A stretch of DNA of 64,000 nucleotides from NCBI RefSeq assembly GCF_000472785.1, contig NZ_AXAL01000012.1, positions 179,870 through 243,869 of the forward strand, given 5' to 3'. Positions 9,901-17,552 of this stretch are shown here, one piece after another; positions within the stretch are counted from its first letter, which is position 1, and every line of letters begins with the position of its first letter. The DNA is from Mesorhizobium loti CJ3sym (lineage in GTDB: Bacteria > Pseudomonadota > Alphaproteobacteria > Rhizobiales > Rhizobiaceae). The notes below the pieces were generated by a model. The model saw nothing but the letters and a program-made list of their open reading frames with translations, had not been told where the DNA came from and made no database searches. The position numbers were made by a program, and so were the translations under genes.

Positions 9901-10276
9901 CGCGATCGTCTGCAACGGCCGCGTCGTGCCGATGAAGGTGACGGACAACCGCGAGGTCGCGGTGGCGGGTGTGCGCTTCAAGGCCTGGCAGCCGGCTTCG
10001 GGCCTGCATCCCGCGCTGCCGGTCAACACACCGCTGGTGTTCGACATCTATGACCGGTGGTCGGGACGGGCGGTCGGCGGCTGTGTCTACCATGTCGCCC
10101 ATCCCGGCGGCCGCAGTTATGACACCTTCCCGGTCAACGGCAACGAGGCGGAAGCGCGACGGCTCGCGCGCTTCGAGCCGCGCGGCCATACGCCGTCAGG
10201 CTATATGCTGCGCGAAGAACAACCCACGGAAGATTTCCCCATGACCCTTGACCTTCGGCGTCCACCCAGACTGTGA
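6917..10276 (+). CDS. Transglutaminase-like protein with C-terminal DUF2126 domain
   Basis: This 1119-residue protein begins with a bacterial transglutaminase N-terminal domain (about 1-85). A transglutaminase/protease core follows with a full triad: Cys180 in GKGSCRDSSW, His229 in TDLHAWCEVY and Asp245 in GWIGFDPTSG. The remaining two thirds is the large DUF2126 domain, which has motifs such as DGRHTGTGGGNHVVVGGATP. No signal peptide is visible, so it should be cytoplasmic. The downstream gene begins 6 bp after it. This architecture recurs beside circularly permuted ATP-grasp and alpha-E genes and is predicted to build or modify a peptide by amide-bond chemistry; the product is unknown. The ATG has GGGG just upstream and gives a full N-terminal domain. 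Confidence 0.9.
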   Translation: MAILAAVYHLTHYKYDRPVVLGPQIIRLQPAPHSRTKVLSHSLKVEPANHFVNLQQDPYGNFLARFVFPEPVTELKIEVDLVADMTVYNPFDFFVEPSAEAFPFEYPEEIRDDLAIYRTPEPAGPLLQAFLRTVDRSAPNTVNFLVDLNARLQREIAYIVRMETGVFSPEETLAAGKGSCRDSSWLLVQILRNLGIAARFVSGYLIQLKPDLVALDGPAGTSVDFTDLHAWCEVYLPGAGWIGFDPTSGLLTGESHVPLAATPHFRNAAPISGMASFANVEFGFEMRVDRIAEHPRITKPFSDESWRALDALGNKVDAALSAGDVRLTMGGEPTFVSIDDFESAEWNTAAVGPTKREKADALIRKLRERFAPGGFLHYGQGKWYPGESLPRWTFSLYWRADGQPVWSDPSLIAREKSSADIGPKQAESLLTAIAGELGIEKTMVSEAYEDPAEWLLKEGKLPENVDPSNSKLEDPEERSRMAKVFERGLTKPSGYVLPVQRWNSQASGPRWRSEKWKTRRGRLFLVPGDSPVGYRLPLGTLPYVPPAQFPYIVPVDPSLPRGALPAREAILPPAAPAELEGADEMARRQQAASFTAATGQQDRVEQEITEIGGAVRTALSVEPRDGRLCVFMPPVEALEDYLELVAAAENAAKAIGLPVHIEGYGPPHDPRLNVIRVAPDPGVIEVNIHPASNWQDCVATTTAIYDEARQTRLGADKFMIDGRHTGTGGGNHVVVGGATPNDSPFLRRPDLLKSLVLQWQRRPSLSYLFSGLFIGPTSQAPRFDEARHDSLYELEIAMAQVPHPDQGAAPLPWLVDRLFRNLLTDVTGNTHRSEICIDKLFSPDGPTGRLGLVEFRGFEMPPNARMSLAQQLLVRAIIARAWKNPLDGRFVRWGTSLHDRFMLPHYVWADFLDVLDDLKLNGFEFRPEWFDAQLEFRFPFCGEVQHAGIKLELRQALEPWHVMGEQGAIGGTVRFVDSSVERLQVRTEGLNPERHAIVCNGRVVPMKVTDNREVAVAGVRFKAWQPASGLHPALPVNTPLVFDIYDRWSGRAVGGCVYHVAHPGGRSYDTFPVNGNEAEARRLARFEPRGHTPSGYMLREEQPTEDFPMTLDLRRPPRL

Positions 10277-10282
10277 TCGGAC

Positions 10283-12688
10283 ATGGCAAAGGGGAATCAC
10301 AAGCGGGTACGCGGCAAGCCGCAGATCCACAGCCTGCTGGAGCACTACCAGCCGATTGACGGCGTCGTCGACGAGATGGTCGATGCGTCGGGCAATCCGC
10401 GTCCGGTCTGGAAGCGTTTCATCGAGGCGCTCGATGATCTCGGTGCCGAAAAGCTCGGCCAGCGATTTGCCCGCGCAGACCAGTATCTGCGCGATGCCGG
10501 CGTCTACTACCGTGTCTACGACAAGGCGGGCGCCAATGAGCGCGAATGGCCGCTGGCGCATGTACCCCTGCTCATCGAAGACGCCGAATGGGCCGCGATC
10601 AGCGCCGGGCTCGTACAGCGGGCCGAGTTGTTCGAGGAAACCGTCGCCGACATCTATGGGCGTAACCGGCTGGTCGAGAAAGGCATCCTGCCGGCGGGGC
10701 TGATCGCCGCCAGTCCCGAGTATTTACGGCCTGTCGTGGGCACCATCCCGGCTAATGGCCATTTCCTGCATTTCTGCGCCTTCGAACTCGGCCGCGGGCC
10801 TGACGGCCAGTGGTGGGTGCTTGGCGACCGCACGCAGGCGCCGTCCGGCGCCGGCTTTGCGCTGGAAAACCGCGTCGCCACCACCCGCGCGCTGTCCGAC
10901 ATCTATGGGGAGATGCATGTGCACCGGCTTGCCGGCTTCTTCCGCCGCTTTCGCGATGCGCTGATCGGCATGGCCACCGACGGCCGGGTCGCCATACTGA
11001 CGCCGGGGCCGCTCAACGAGACCTATTACGAACACGCCTACATCGCCCGCTATCTCGGCATCATGCTGCTCGAAGGCGAGGATTTGACCGTTTCCGGCGG
11101 CAGGCTGATGGTGCGCACCGTCTCCGGCCTGATGCCGATCAGCGTTTTGTGGCGGCGGCTCGATGCCGCTTTCGCCGACCCGCTTGAACTGCGCTCGGAT
11201 TCGCAGATCGGCACGCCGGGCCTGGTCGAGGCGATCCGCCAGGGTGCGGTCGCGACCGTCAATGCGCTGGGCTCGGGCCTTATGGAAACGCGGGCGCTGC
11301 TCGCCTTCCTGCCCAAAATCGTACGCGAATTGCGCGGCGAGGAGTTGCTGTTGCCAAGCGTCGCGACGTGGTGGTGCGGGCAGGAGGCCGAACGGGCCCA
11401 TGTGCTTGCCAATATCGACCGCATGGTGATCGGGCCGGCGCTGTCGACGCGGCTTGCCTTCGAGGATGATGGCCAGACCACGCTCGGCTCGGCGTTGTCG
11501 GCCGGGGAGCGGGCCGAGCTGCTGGCGCGCATCGAACGCGACGGCGGTGCCTTTGTCGGCCAGGAAGCGGTGACGCTGTCGACGACGCCCGTCTTTGTCG
11601 GTGGCTGGCTGGAGCCGCGGCCGGCCAGCCTGCGCGTCTATCTGGCGCGAACCCCGGAGGGCTGGACAGTCATGCCGGGCGGGTTTGCTCGGGTTGGCCT
11701 GTCGCTTGACCCAACCGCGATCGCCATGCAGCGCGGCGGCCAGGCGGCCGATGTATGGGTGGTCAGCGATCGGCCGGTGGAGCGCGAAACGCTGCTGCCA
11801 CAGGAGGGCGACAGTTTCAGCCGCACCAGGCCGGGCAGCCTGCCCAGCCGCGCGGCGGAGAACCTGACCTGGCTTGGCCGTTATATCGAACGCTCGGAAG
11901 ACACGGTGCGCATCTTGCGCGCCTATCATGTGCGGCTGGCCGAGACCTCCGACCCGGACATGCCGCTGCTGGCCGACATCAGGGACTATCTCGCACCGTT
12001 CGGCATCGACGTCGAAACGGCGATCCCGTCTGGACTGATCGGCACGCTGGACAGCGCGGTCTACAGTGCCGGGCAGATCCGAGACCGTTTCTCGCCCGAT
12101 GGCTGGCTGGCGCTCAAGGACCTGTCGAAGACCATCCATCAGTTCGCCACGACAGTGGCGCCCGGCGACGATGCGACACGGGCCATGACCGTGATCCTGC
12201 GAAAGCTCGCCGGCTTCTCCGGCCTGCTGCACGAGAACATGTACCGCTTCGCTGGCTGGCGGTTCCTCGAAATCGGCCGGCGGCTGGAGCGCGGCATCCA
12301 GATTGCCCGCACGCTGTCCCGGCTGACCCGCGCCAAAGCGCCGGATGGAGCGCTCGACATGATGCTGGAGATCGGCGACAGCGTGATGACCCATCGCCGG
12401 CAATATCCGGTGCAGTCTGGCCGGCGCACGGTGATCGATCTCCTGGCGCTCGACCCGCTCAACCCGCGCTCCATCCTTTTCCAGCTCGAAAGGCTGAAGG
12501 CCGAGATCGGCCTGTTGCCATCGGTTGGCGGCGAGGGGCACATGTCGCCGGCGGCGAAAGAGATCCTGCAGCTCAACACCGCCATCGCCATCAAGGAGCC
12601 TTCGGACATGACGGCAAAGGCGCTGGACGATCTCGCGTATGAAATAGGCGGTCTCTACAACATCCTCGCCAAGGCCTATTTCGGATAA
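10283..12688 (+). CDS. Circularly permuted ATP-grasp plus alpha-E domain protein
   Basis: The protein (801 residues) is a fusion. The first 480 or so residues are a circularly permuted type 2 ATP-grasp ligase, with GPLNETYYEHAYIARYLGIM, LLEGEDLTVSGGRLMVRTVS and a later GQEAVTLSTTPVFVGGWLEP. From about residue 510 an alpha-helical alpha-E domain begins (AENLTWLGRYIERSEDTVRI) and runs to the C-terminus. In many genomes these are separate neighbouring genes. ATP-grasp enzymes activate a carboxylate as acyl phosphate for ligation to an amine, so this should be the ATP-driven ligase of the cluster. It follows the DUF2126 gene by 6 bp and precedes a second transglutaminase, so the three form an operon. 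Confidence 0.9.
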   Translation: MAKGNHKRVRGKPQIHSLLEHYQPIDGVVDEMVDASGNPRPVWKRFIEALDDLGAEKLGQRFARADQYLRDAGVYYRVYDKAGANEREWPLAHVPLLIEDAEWAAISAGLVQRAELFEETVADIYGRNRLVEKGILPAGLIAASPEYLRPVVGTIPANGHFLHFCAFELGRGPDGQWWVLGDRTQAPSGAGFALENRVATTRALSDIYGEMHVHRLAGFFRRFRDALIGMATDGRVAILTPGPLNETYYEHAYIARYLGIMLLEGEDLTVSGGRLMVRTVSGLMPISVLWRRLDAAFADPLELRSDSQIGTPGLVEAIRQGAVATVNALGSGLMETRALLAFLPKIVRELRGEELLLPSVATWWCGQEAERAHVLANIDRMVIGPALSTRLAFEDDGQTTLGSALSAGERAELLARIERDGGAFVGQEAVTLSTTPVFVGGWLEPRPASLRVYLARTPEGWTVMPGGFARVGLSLDPTAIAMQRGGQAADVWVVSDRPVERETLLPQEGDSFSRTRPGSLPSRAAENLTWLGRYIERSEDTVRILRAYHVRLAETSDPDMPLLADIRDYLAPFGIDVETAIPSGLIGTLDSAVYSAGQIRDRFSPDGWLALKDLSKTIHQFATTVAPGDDATRAMTVILRKLAGFSGLLHENMYRFAGWRFLEIGRRLERGIQIARTLSRLTRAKAPDGALDMMLEIGDSVMTHRRQYPVQSGRRTVIDLLALDPLNPRSILFQLERLKAEIGLLPSVGGEGHMSPAAKEILQLNTAIAIKEPSDMTAKALDDLAYEIGGLYNILAKAYFG

Positions 12689-12759
12689 GCAGCTTCGGCA
12701 CGGTTTTGCGACAAGGACCCGTGCCAAAACAACCTGTGGCAGGACAAGAAAAGCAGAAC

Positions 12760-13644
12760 ATGCTCTACGACATCAGGCTTCATCTTCATTACGACTACGC
12801 GGCCGCTGCCGGTGGCGGCCGCCATCAGATACGCGTGCTGCCATCGACGATATCAGGGGTGCAGCGTGTTATCGCCGCCTCGCTCTCCTTTTCGCCTGCG
12901 CCCAATGAACGTTCTGATTTCTCGGACTTTTTCGGCAACAACGTCACCTCGATCGCTTTTCGCGACGCCCATGATGCGCTCGACATAAGGATGAGCGCAC
13001 GCATATCGGTGTCACGGCCCGAGCCGGGGCTCGACGTGTCGCCCGATATCGGGCGGCTCAAGCAGGAGCTGGCTGCGACGCGGTCTTTGGGGCCGGCCTC
13101 GCCGCATCATTTTCTGGTCGCCAGCGGCCATGTGAGCATCGATGCGGCGATCACCGCCTATGCGCGAGACAGCGTCGGCAACTCGGCCATCGGCACTGCG
13201 ATGAATTTCTGCAACCGCATCCATCGCGATTTCACCTATGACGGCGAGGCGACCACGGTGCGGACCCGGGCCAGCGATGCCTTCAAATTGAAGCGTGGTG
13301 TCTGCCAGGACTTTTCGCACATCATGATCGCCGGCCTGCGCGGTCTCGGCATTCCCGCAGGCTATGTCAGCGGCTTCCTGCGCACCATTCCACCGAAGGG
13401 CAAACCCCGGCTGGAGGGCGCCGATGCCATGCATGCCTGGGTTAAGGTATGGTGTGGGCGCGATGCCGGCTGGCAGGAGTTCGACCCGACCAACGGCATG
13501 CGGGCCAGCAACGACCACATCACCGTCGGCTTTGGCCGCGACTATTCCGATGTCGCGCCGATCGTCGGCGTGCTGAAAACCACCGGCGGACAGGTCGGTG
13601 AGCAGGCTGTCGACGTCATTCCGGTCGCGCTCGAAAAGGCGTGA
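12760..13644 (+). CDS. Transglutaminase family protein
   Basis: This 294-residue protein has an N-terminal beta-rich transglutaminase domain and a C-terminal cysteine-protease-like core with triad Cys172 (KRGVCQDFSH), His215 (GADAMHAWVKVW) and Asp232 (EFDPTNGMRA). It is distinct from the larger transglutaminase 2.5 kb upstream but probably acts on the same peptide. The frame is open from 12706; ATG 12760 is chosen because MLYDIRLHLHYDY begins the conserved domain. A proteasome-like hydrolase gene that often follows this gene elsewhere is absent here. Confidence 0.88.
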   Translation: MLYDIRLHLHYDYAAAAGGGRHQIRVLPSTISGVQRVIAASLSFSPAPNERSDFSDFFGNNVTSIAFRDAHDALDIRMSARISVSRPEPGLDVSPDIGRLKQELAATRSLGPASPHHFLVASGHVSIDAAITAYARDSVGNSAIGTAMNFCNRIHRDFTYDGEATTVRTRASDAFKLKRGVCQDFSHIMIAGLRGLGIPAGYVSGFLRTIPPKGKPRLEGADAMHAWVKVWCGRDAGWQEFDPTNGMRASNDHITVGFGRDYSDVAPIVGVLKTTGGQVGEQAVDVIPVALEKA

Positions 13645-13785
13645 AAGCGGACGGGTCCGCACCAGGTGACCCTTGGGTACAATTCAGCACCAACAAAGGT
13701 GACTTCTCAAATGGTGAAGTGGCAGCTACCTTAGGTTGGTTTCGAGGCGACCAATAGTTGCAGTATTGATGCGCGGGCGCGGGGT

Positions 13786-14730
13786 TTGGTATTGAAAGCG
13801 GTCAGCGTCGTCATTCCTGCCCACAATGCGGCGAAGACCATCGCTTCGACGCTGGCGTCGCTCGCCAGCGAGGTCGGGGTTATCGGCGAGATACTTCTCG
13901 TCGATGATGCATCTTCAGACGGTACAGCTGCCGTGGCGATGCAGGCCGCTGCGAAATTGTCCCTGCCGCTGCGCGTGCTGCCGGCCAATTGTCGCGATGC
14001 TGGTGGCGCGCGCAACGTTGCACTGGCGCAGGTGCTGCATCCCTGGGTGTACCTGATCGATGCTGACGATTTGCATCTTGAGAACGGCTTGCGGGCGCTG
14101 CTCCAGCAGGCCGAACGCCGGCCAAAAGCCGACATGATCGTTGGCGCTTACCGGCGTCGGGTGAATGGCCAGGACCGGCAGATCAAGGTGCCGAACGGAT
14201 ATCAGACCGGCTGTCTGGCAAACGCCGCGGCCTATGTGAAAGGTGATATCAGGTCGGTCGCGGTGGGCAGTGTGCTTGCATCGCGGCACCTGATCGGCCA
14301 AACGCGGTTTCCTGTCGGGCTGGCCTATGATGAGGACACGTTGTTTTGGGCGCGGCTGATGAGCACGGCGTCGCTGGCCATGATCGAGCGGCCTGTTATG
14401 GTCTATGAGGTCTCGCCGATGCGCTCCGACGATCGTTTTACGATCAAGCCGGTGAAGCGCTTCCTGGATTGGCGCCGGGAGCTGCGCACACTCACCGATT
14501 GCAACATCCCCGTCTCGGCGCTGAAGACAAGGGAGGGGCTGGTCGCCCTCAAGATCGCCCGCGTCCACTATGCGCGCGGTGACCTGGACACGGCCGCGCG
14601 TTTCCTAGCGGTGGCCGTGGCCGCGCCGAAGCGACGGTCGGATGCCTGGCGCTGTGTGCGCTACAAGGTGAAGATCGGGTCCCGACGCTGGTTTTCGCGG
14701 TCAGGAATTCACTTGCAAAGTGCTTTATGA
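13786..14730 (+). CDS. Glycosyltransferase family 2
   Basis: The protein (314 residues) has a GT-A fold glycosyltransferase domain: the strand VSVVIPAHNAAKTIASTLAS, a nucleotide-binding VDDASSDGT and the metal-binding DADD of YLIDADDLHLENG. It would transfer a sugar from a nucleotide donor; donor and acceptor are unknown. The best start is a TTG at 13786. The first in-frame ATG lies well inside the domain. The stop overlaps the next glycosyltransferase start by 4 bp, so the pair is co-translated. No polymerase, flippase or other polysaccharide gene is nearby. Confidence 0.82.
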   Translation: MVLKAVSVVIPAHNAAKTIASTLASLASEVGVIGEILLVDDASSDGTAAVAMQAAAKLSLPLRVLPANCRDAGGARNVALAQVLHPWVYLIDADDLHLENGLRALLQQAERRPKADMIVGAYRRRVNGQDRQIKVPNGYQTGCLANAAAYVKGDIRSVAVGSVLASRHLIGQTRFPVGLAYDEDTLFWARLMSTASLAMIERPVMVYEVSPMRSDDRFTIKPVKRFLDWRRELRTLTDCNIPVSALKTREGLVALKIARVHYARGDLDTAARFLAVAVAAPKRRSDAWRCVRYKVKIGSRRWFSRSGIHLQSAL

Positions 14731-15605
14731 CAGCCGAGCCAGAATTGGCGGTTGTTGTAATCGGGTGTCGAGCCCCGGCAAGTATCGTCGGTTCAGTCAA
14801 ATCTCTTATCGATCAGGGCATGCCCCTCGAGATCCTTGTAGTCAACTCTGGTGGAGGGGATGCGAAATCGCTTCTGCACGATGCCGGCATCGATGTGCCG
14901 GTGATTGAAATCGCAAAGCGGGTATTCGTTGGGACCGCGCGCAATGTCGGGATTGTTGCCACGCAGGCGCCCTTCGTTGCATTCCTTGCCGACGATTGCC
15001 TGGCTTGCCCGGGTTGGGCGGCGGCACGGCTTCGCCGGCACCTTGCGGGGACTGCCACGGTTTCGAGCGCGATTTCTAACAGCCATCCTCGCAATCCCTA
15101 TGCCTGCGCCGCATATCTCGCGCTGTTCGCGCGCCGTCTTCCAGGCCTTCCCGCGGAACTGGCGCTGCGCTACGGCGTCTCCTTCGACCGGCGGCTGTTC
15201 GAGGAATACGGCCTGTTCGACGAATCGATGCGGGTTGCCGAGGACACCGAGTTTCTCGCACGGCTGCCCCCGGAGCTTGAGCCGGCCTGGGGACCGGAGA
15301 TAAGAACGATCCATCGCAACGAAACGCGATTGCGTGGTTTGCTCTTCGACCAGTACAGGCGCGGCTATCGCAGTGGCGCCTGTTACATCGGGACGACCGG
15401 GGCCAAGCCCTTTCGACTTGCCCGCAACAATTTCAGGGATCGGCGGCAGATTCGAAAACTGGCGAGGATCGGGCTGTCTGGACCGGAGTTGAGCTTCGCC
15501 ATGCGTTCGATGCCGATTGTCGTGTTGGCCTTGTTTGCGAAGTCTCTTGGCATCTATTTGGGCGCTCGCGATCGCTTGAAAAATGACCTGAAAAAGACAG
15601 GATGA
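14727..15605 (+). CDS. Glycosyltransferase family 2 (second of pair)
   Basis: This 292-residue protein carries a GT2-like N-terminal domain (LAVVVIGCRAPASIVGSVKS), the conserved TARNVG segment and a DDC metal-binding site in VAFLADDCLACPGW. EDTEF around residue 173 would form the catalytic ED motif. A hydrophobic stretch near the C-terminus (MPIVVLALFAKSLGIYLG) could anchor it to the membrane. It overlaps the preceding glycosyltransferase by 4 bp (ATGA). The acceptor is unknown; a glycolipid or capsule decoration is possible. Confidence 0.78.
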   Translation: MTAEPELAVVVIGCRAPASIVGSVKSLIDQGMPLEILVVNSGGGDAKSLLHDAGIDVPVIEIAKRVFVGTARNVGIVATQAPFVAFLADDCLACPGWAAARLRRHLAGTATVSSAISNSHPRNPYACAAYLALFARRLPGLPAELALRYGVSFDRRLFEEYGLFDESMRVAEDTEFLARLPPELEPAWGPEIRTIHRNETRLRGLLFDQYRRGYRSGACYIGTTGAKPFRLARNNFRDRRQIRKLARIGLSGPELSFAMRSMPIVVLALFAKSLGIYLGARDRLKNDLKKTG

Positions 15606-15977
15606 TTAACTGCCATAGCAAGCCGAGGCGGTGGCGGCGCGACAGGTTTTTCTGGACGCGCACGAGAACGCTAGCGGCGTTCAGCTACCGCTACGATGCG
15701 CATTGAGCCCAGGCGACGCTCAGGCCGACAAGCCTCTACCGGTATTTCGATCCCGAACATGAGATGCAGGACATTGGATACGACTATTTGACAGACGAGA
15801 GGCATGCTCGCTTGGAGACAATCGCGCCTGGTCGCGACTATCAGCCACCGCATATCGATGATGGCGGGATGTGGATGGCGATATAACGGCCGAGTCCCAA
15901 GGATAGCTTTTTCGGCCCCGCCCCGGAACCAGCAGCCCATCCGTTGCTTATCTTCCGATAAATCCGGTGGAGTACAC
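15606..15977 (+). other. Intergenic stretch with a possible small ORF or gene remnant
   Basis: No complete recognised gene lies between the second glycosyltransferase and topoisomerase IB. One plus-strand frame keeps a protein-like composition on both sides of an in-frame TGA at about 15705. Its last part could be read as a 40-residue peptide from ATG 15764 to TAA 15886, containing YDYLTDERHARLETIAPGRD. Strong codon bias before and after the stop suggests a decayed gene more than a functional small protein, but no family is recognised. Confidence 0.3.
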
Positions 15978-17069
15978 ATGCTGGACAAATCACAGCCGCA
16001 CGTTGGTCGATCGACCGGGCAGGAAAACACCATACAGGGACGGGCGCAGATTTCCGCCAGGGACGCTTCCCTGACCTATGTCAGCGACGCCGAGCCAGGC
16101 ATACGCCGGCTGAAGGCAAGCAAGGGATTTTCCTACAAGAAGCCGGACGGGCGACCGGTCTCGGTTGCTGTCAAGGCGCGTATCGACGCGATCGTCATCC
16201 CACCGGCATGGACGGATGTCTGGATCTCGCCTGACGCGGATGGCCACATCCAGGCGACCGGAAGGGATCAACGGGGGCGCAAGCAGTATCGCTATCATCC
16301 GCAATGGGCCGAACAATGCGACGGCGTCAAATATTCGAGCCTCGTGGCTTTTGCCGAAAGCCTGGCCGAGCTGCGGCACACGATAGACAGCGATTTGCGC
16401 CGTCACGGCCTGCCGTTCGAGCGGGTTGTCGCCGCGGTCGTCTGGCTGCTGGACAACACGATGATCCGTGTCGGCAATGCGGCCTACGCCAGGGACAACA
16501 AGAGTTTTGGCCTGACGACACTGCGCGACCGCCATGTCGACATCAAGGGATCGAGCCTGCGCTTTGCCTTCAAGGGCAAGTCAGGCAAGGAATGGAAACT
16601 GAAGCTGGTCGATCGCCGCATCGCCGGGATCGTTCGGGGCGCGCAGGACCTGCCGGGGCAGAAACTGTTCCAGTATCTCGACGAGGATGGCAACAGGCGC
16701 CCGGTCCGCTCTGACGACGTCAACCGCTATATCCGCGAGGCGGTTGGCGACAAGTTCAGTTCGAAGCATTTCCGCACCTGGGGCGGCACCATCCATGCCG
16801 CGTCGCTGTTTGCGCAGACGGAACTGCCGGAAAGCCAGGCACAGCAGAAGCGGGTGATGAACAGCGTCATCGACAAGGTGGCCGAGCGGCTGGGCAACAC
16901 ACGCGCCGTCTGCCGTAAATGCTACATCCACCCACAGGTTTTCGAGGCCTGGTCGCAAGGGCGGCTGCTCGGCGAGATGAGCGAGGCCAACAAACGAAAA
17001 CGCTCGATAGACGGTCTCGACGAGGAAGAGGCGCTAGTGCTTCGGTGGCTGAAAACGCACGAAAGCTGA
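15978..17069 (+). CDS. DNA topoisomerase IB
   Basis: The 364-residue enzyme matches bacterial poxvirus-type topoisomerase IB, which relaxes supercoils through a 3'-phosphotyrosyl intermediate without ATP. Visible elements are the N-terminal KPDGRPVSVAVKARIDAIVI PP region, the core VRVGN-type segment MIRVGNAAYARDNKSFGLTT, KGKSGKEWKLKL with a catalytic lysine, FRTWGGTIHAASLF, and the nucleophile Tyr316 in KCYIHPQVFEAW. The frame extends upstream to 15804, but ATG 15978 with GGTGGA 7-12 bases upstream gives the family length. Such genes are accessory and widespread in soil alphaproteobacteria. Confidence 0.93.
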   Translation: MLDKSQPHVGRSTGQENTIQGRAQISARDASLTYVSDAEPGIRRLKASKGFSYKKPDGRPVSVAVKARIDAIVIPPAWTDVWISPDADGHIQATGRDQRGRKQYRYHPQWAEQCDGVKYSSLVAFAESLAELRHTIDSDLRRHGLPFERVVAAVVWLLDNTMIRVGNAAYARDNKSFGLTTLRDRHVDIKGSSLRFAFKGKSGKEWKLKLVDRRIAGIVRGAQDLPGQKLFQYLDEDGNRRPVRSDDVNRYIREAVGDKFSSKHFRTWGGTIHAASLFAQTELPESQAQQKRVMNSVIDKVAERLGNTRAVCRKCYIHPQVFEAWSQGRLLGEMSEANKRKRSIDGLDEEEALVLRWLKTHES

Positions 17070-17126
17070 CTCGCGGCGACTGACGACTGTCAAAGCCACA
17101 GCGGTCAGATTTTTTTATCGACGTCG

Positions 17127-17153
17127 TGTCGGGATCGGTCCTACTGTTTCGTC
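17127..17153 (+). promoter_or_regulatory. Candidate ECF42-type promoter
   Basis: TGTCGG, a 17-base spacer and CGTC lie 25 bp before the DGPF gene. ECF42 sigma factors are reported to use promoters with TGTCGA at -35 and CGA/TC at -10, and to control the neighbouring DGPF genes. This would make the operon autoregulated. One base of the -35 differs, and the match has not been tested against random expectation. Confidence 0.42.
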
Positions 17154-17177
17154 CTTTGATACGGAAAAGGACCTGAC

Positions 17178-17552
17178 ATGCTCTACGCCATCCTCTGCTA
17201 TGCCTCCGAAGACGTCGTCAGCTCGTGGAGCAAGGCGCAGGACGACGAAGTCATGGCCAATCTCCTCAATGTCCAGGACAAGTACGCCAAAGCCGGCCGG
17301 CTTGGCCCCGTGGCACGGCTTTTGCCGACCACGGCGGCGACGACGCTTAGGAAGGTCAAGGGCGAATCGGTCGTCATCGATGGGCCGTTCGCCGAGACCA
17401 AGGAGCAGTTCCTCGGCTTCTACACGCTCGAATGTGCCGATCTCGACGAGGCCGTCGAATTCGCCCGTGAGCTCTCCGAGGTCAACCCGAGCGGCGGTTC
17501 CTACGAAATCCGGCCGGTCTCGATCTTCAATCCCACCAAGGTAGCGGTATGA
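17178..17552 (+). CDS. YCII-related DGPF-domain protein
   Basis: This 124-residue protein is a dimeric ferredoxin-like-fold YCII-related protein. It has the name-giving motif in VVIDGPFAETKEQFLGFYTL, and the N-terminus MLYAILCYASEDVVSSW is typical. DGPF proteins are partners of ECF42 sigma factors, and the next gene is one, overlapping by 4 bp. The biochemical role is not settled; a small-molecule sensing or catalytic function has been proposed. AAAAGGA lies 5-11 bases upstream of the ATG. Confidence 0.92.
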   Translation: MLYAILCYASEDVVSSWSKAQDDEVMANLLNVQDKYAKAGRLGPVARLLPTTAATTLRKVKGESVVIDGPFAETKEQFLGFYTLECADLDEAVEFARELSEVNPSGGSYEIRPVSIFNPTKVAV

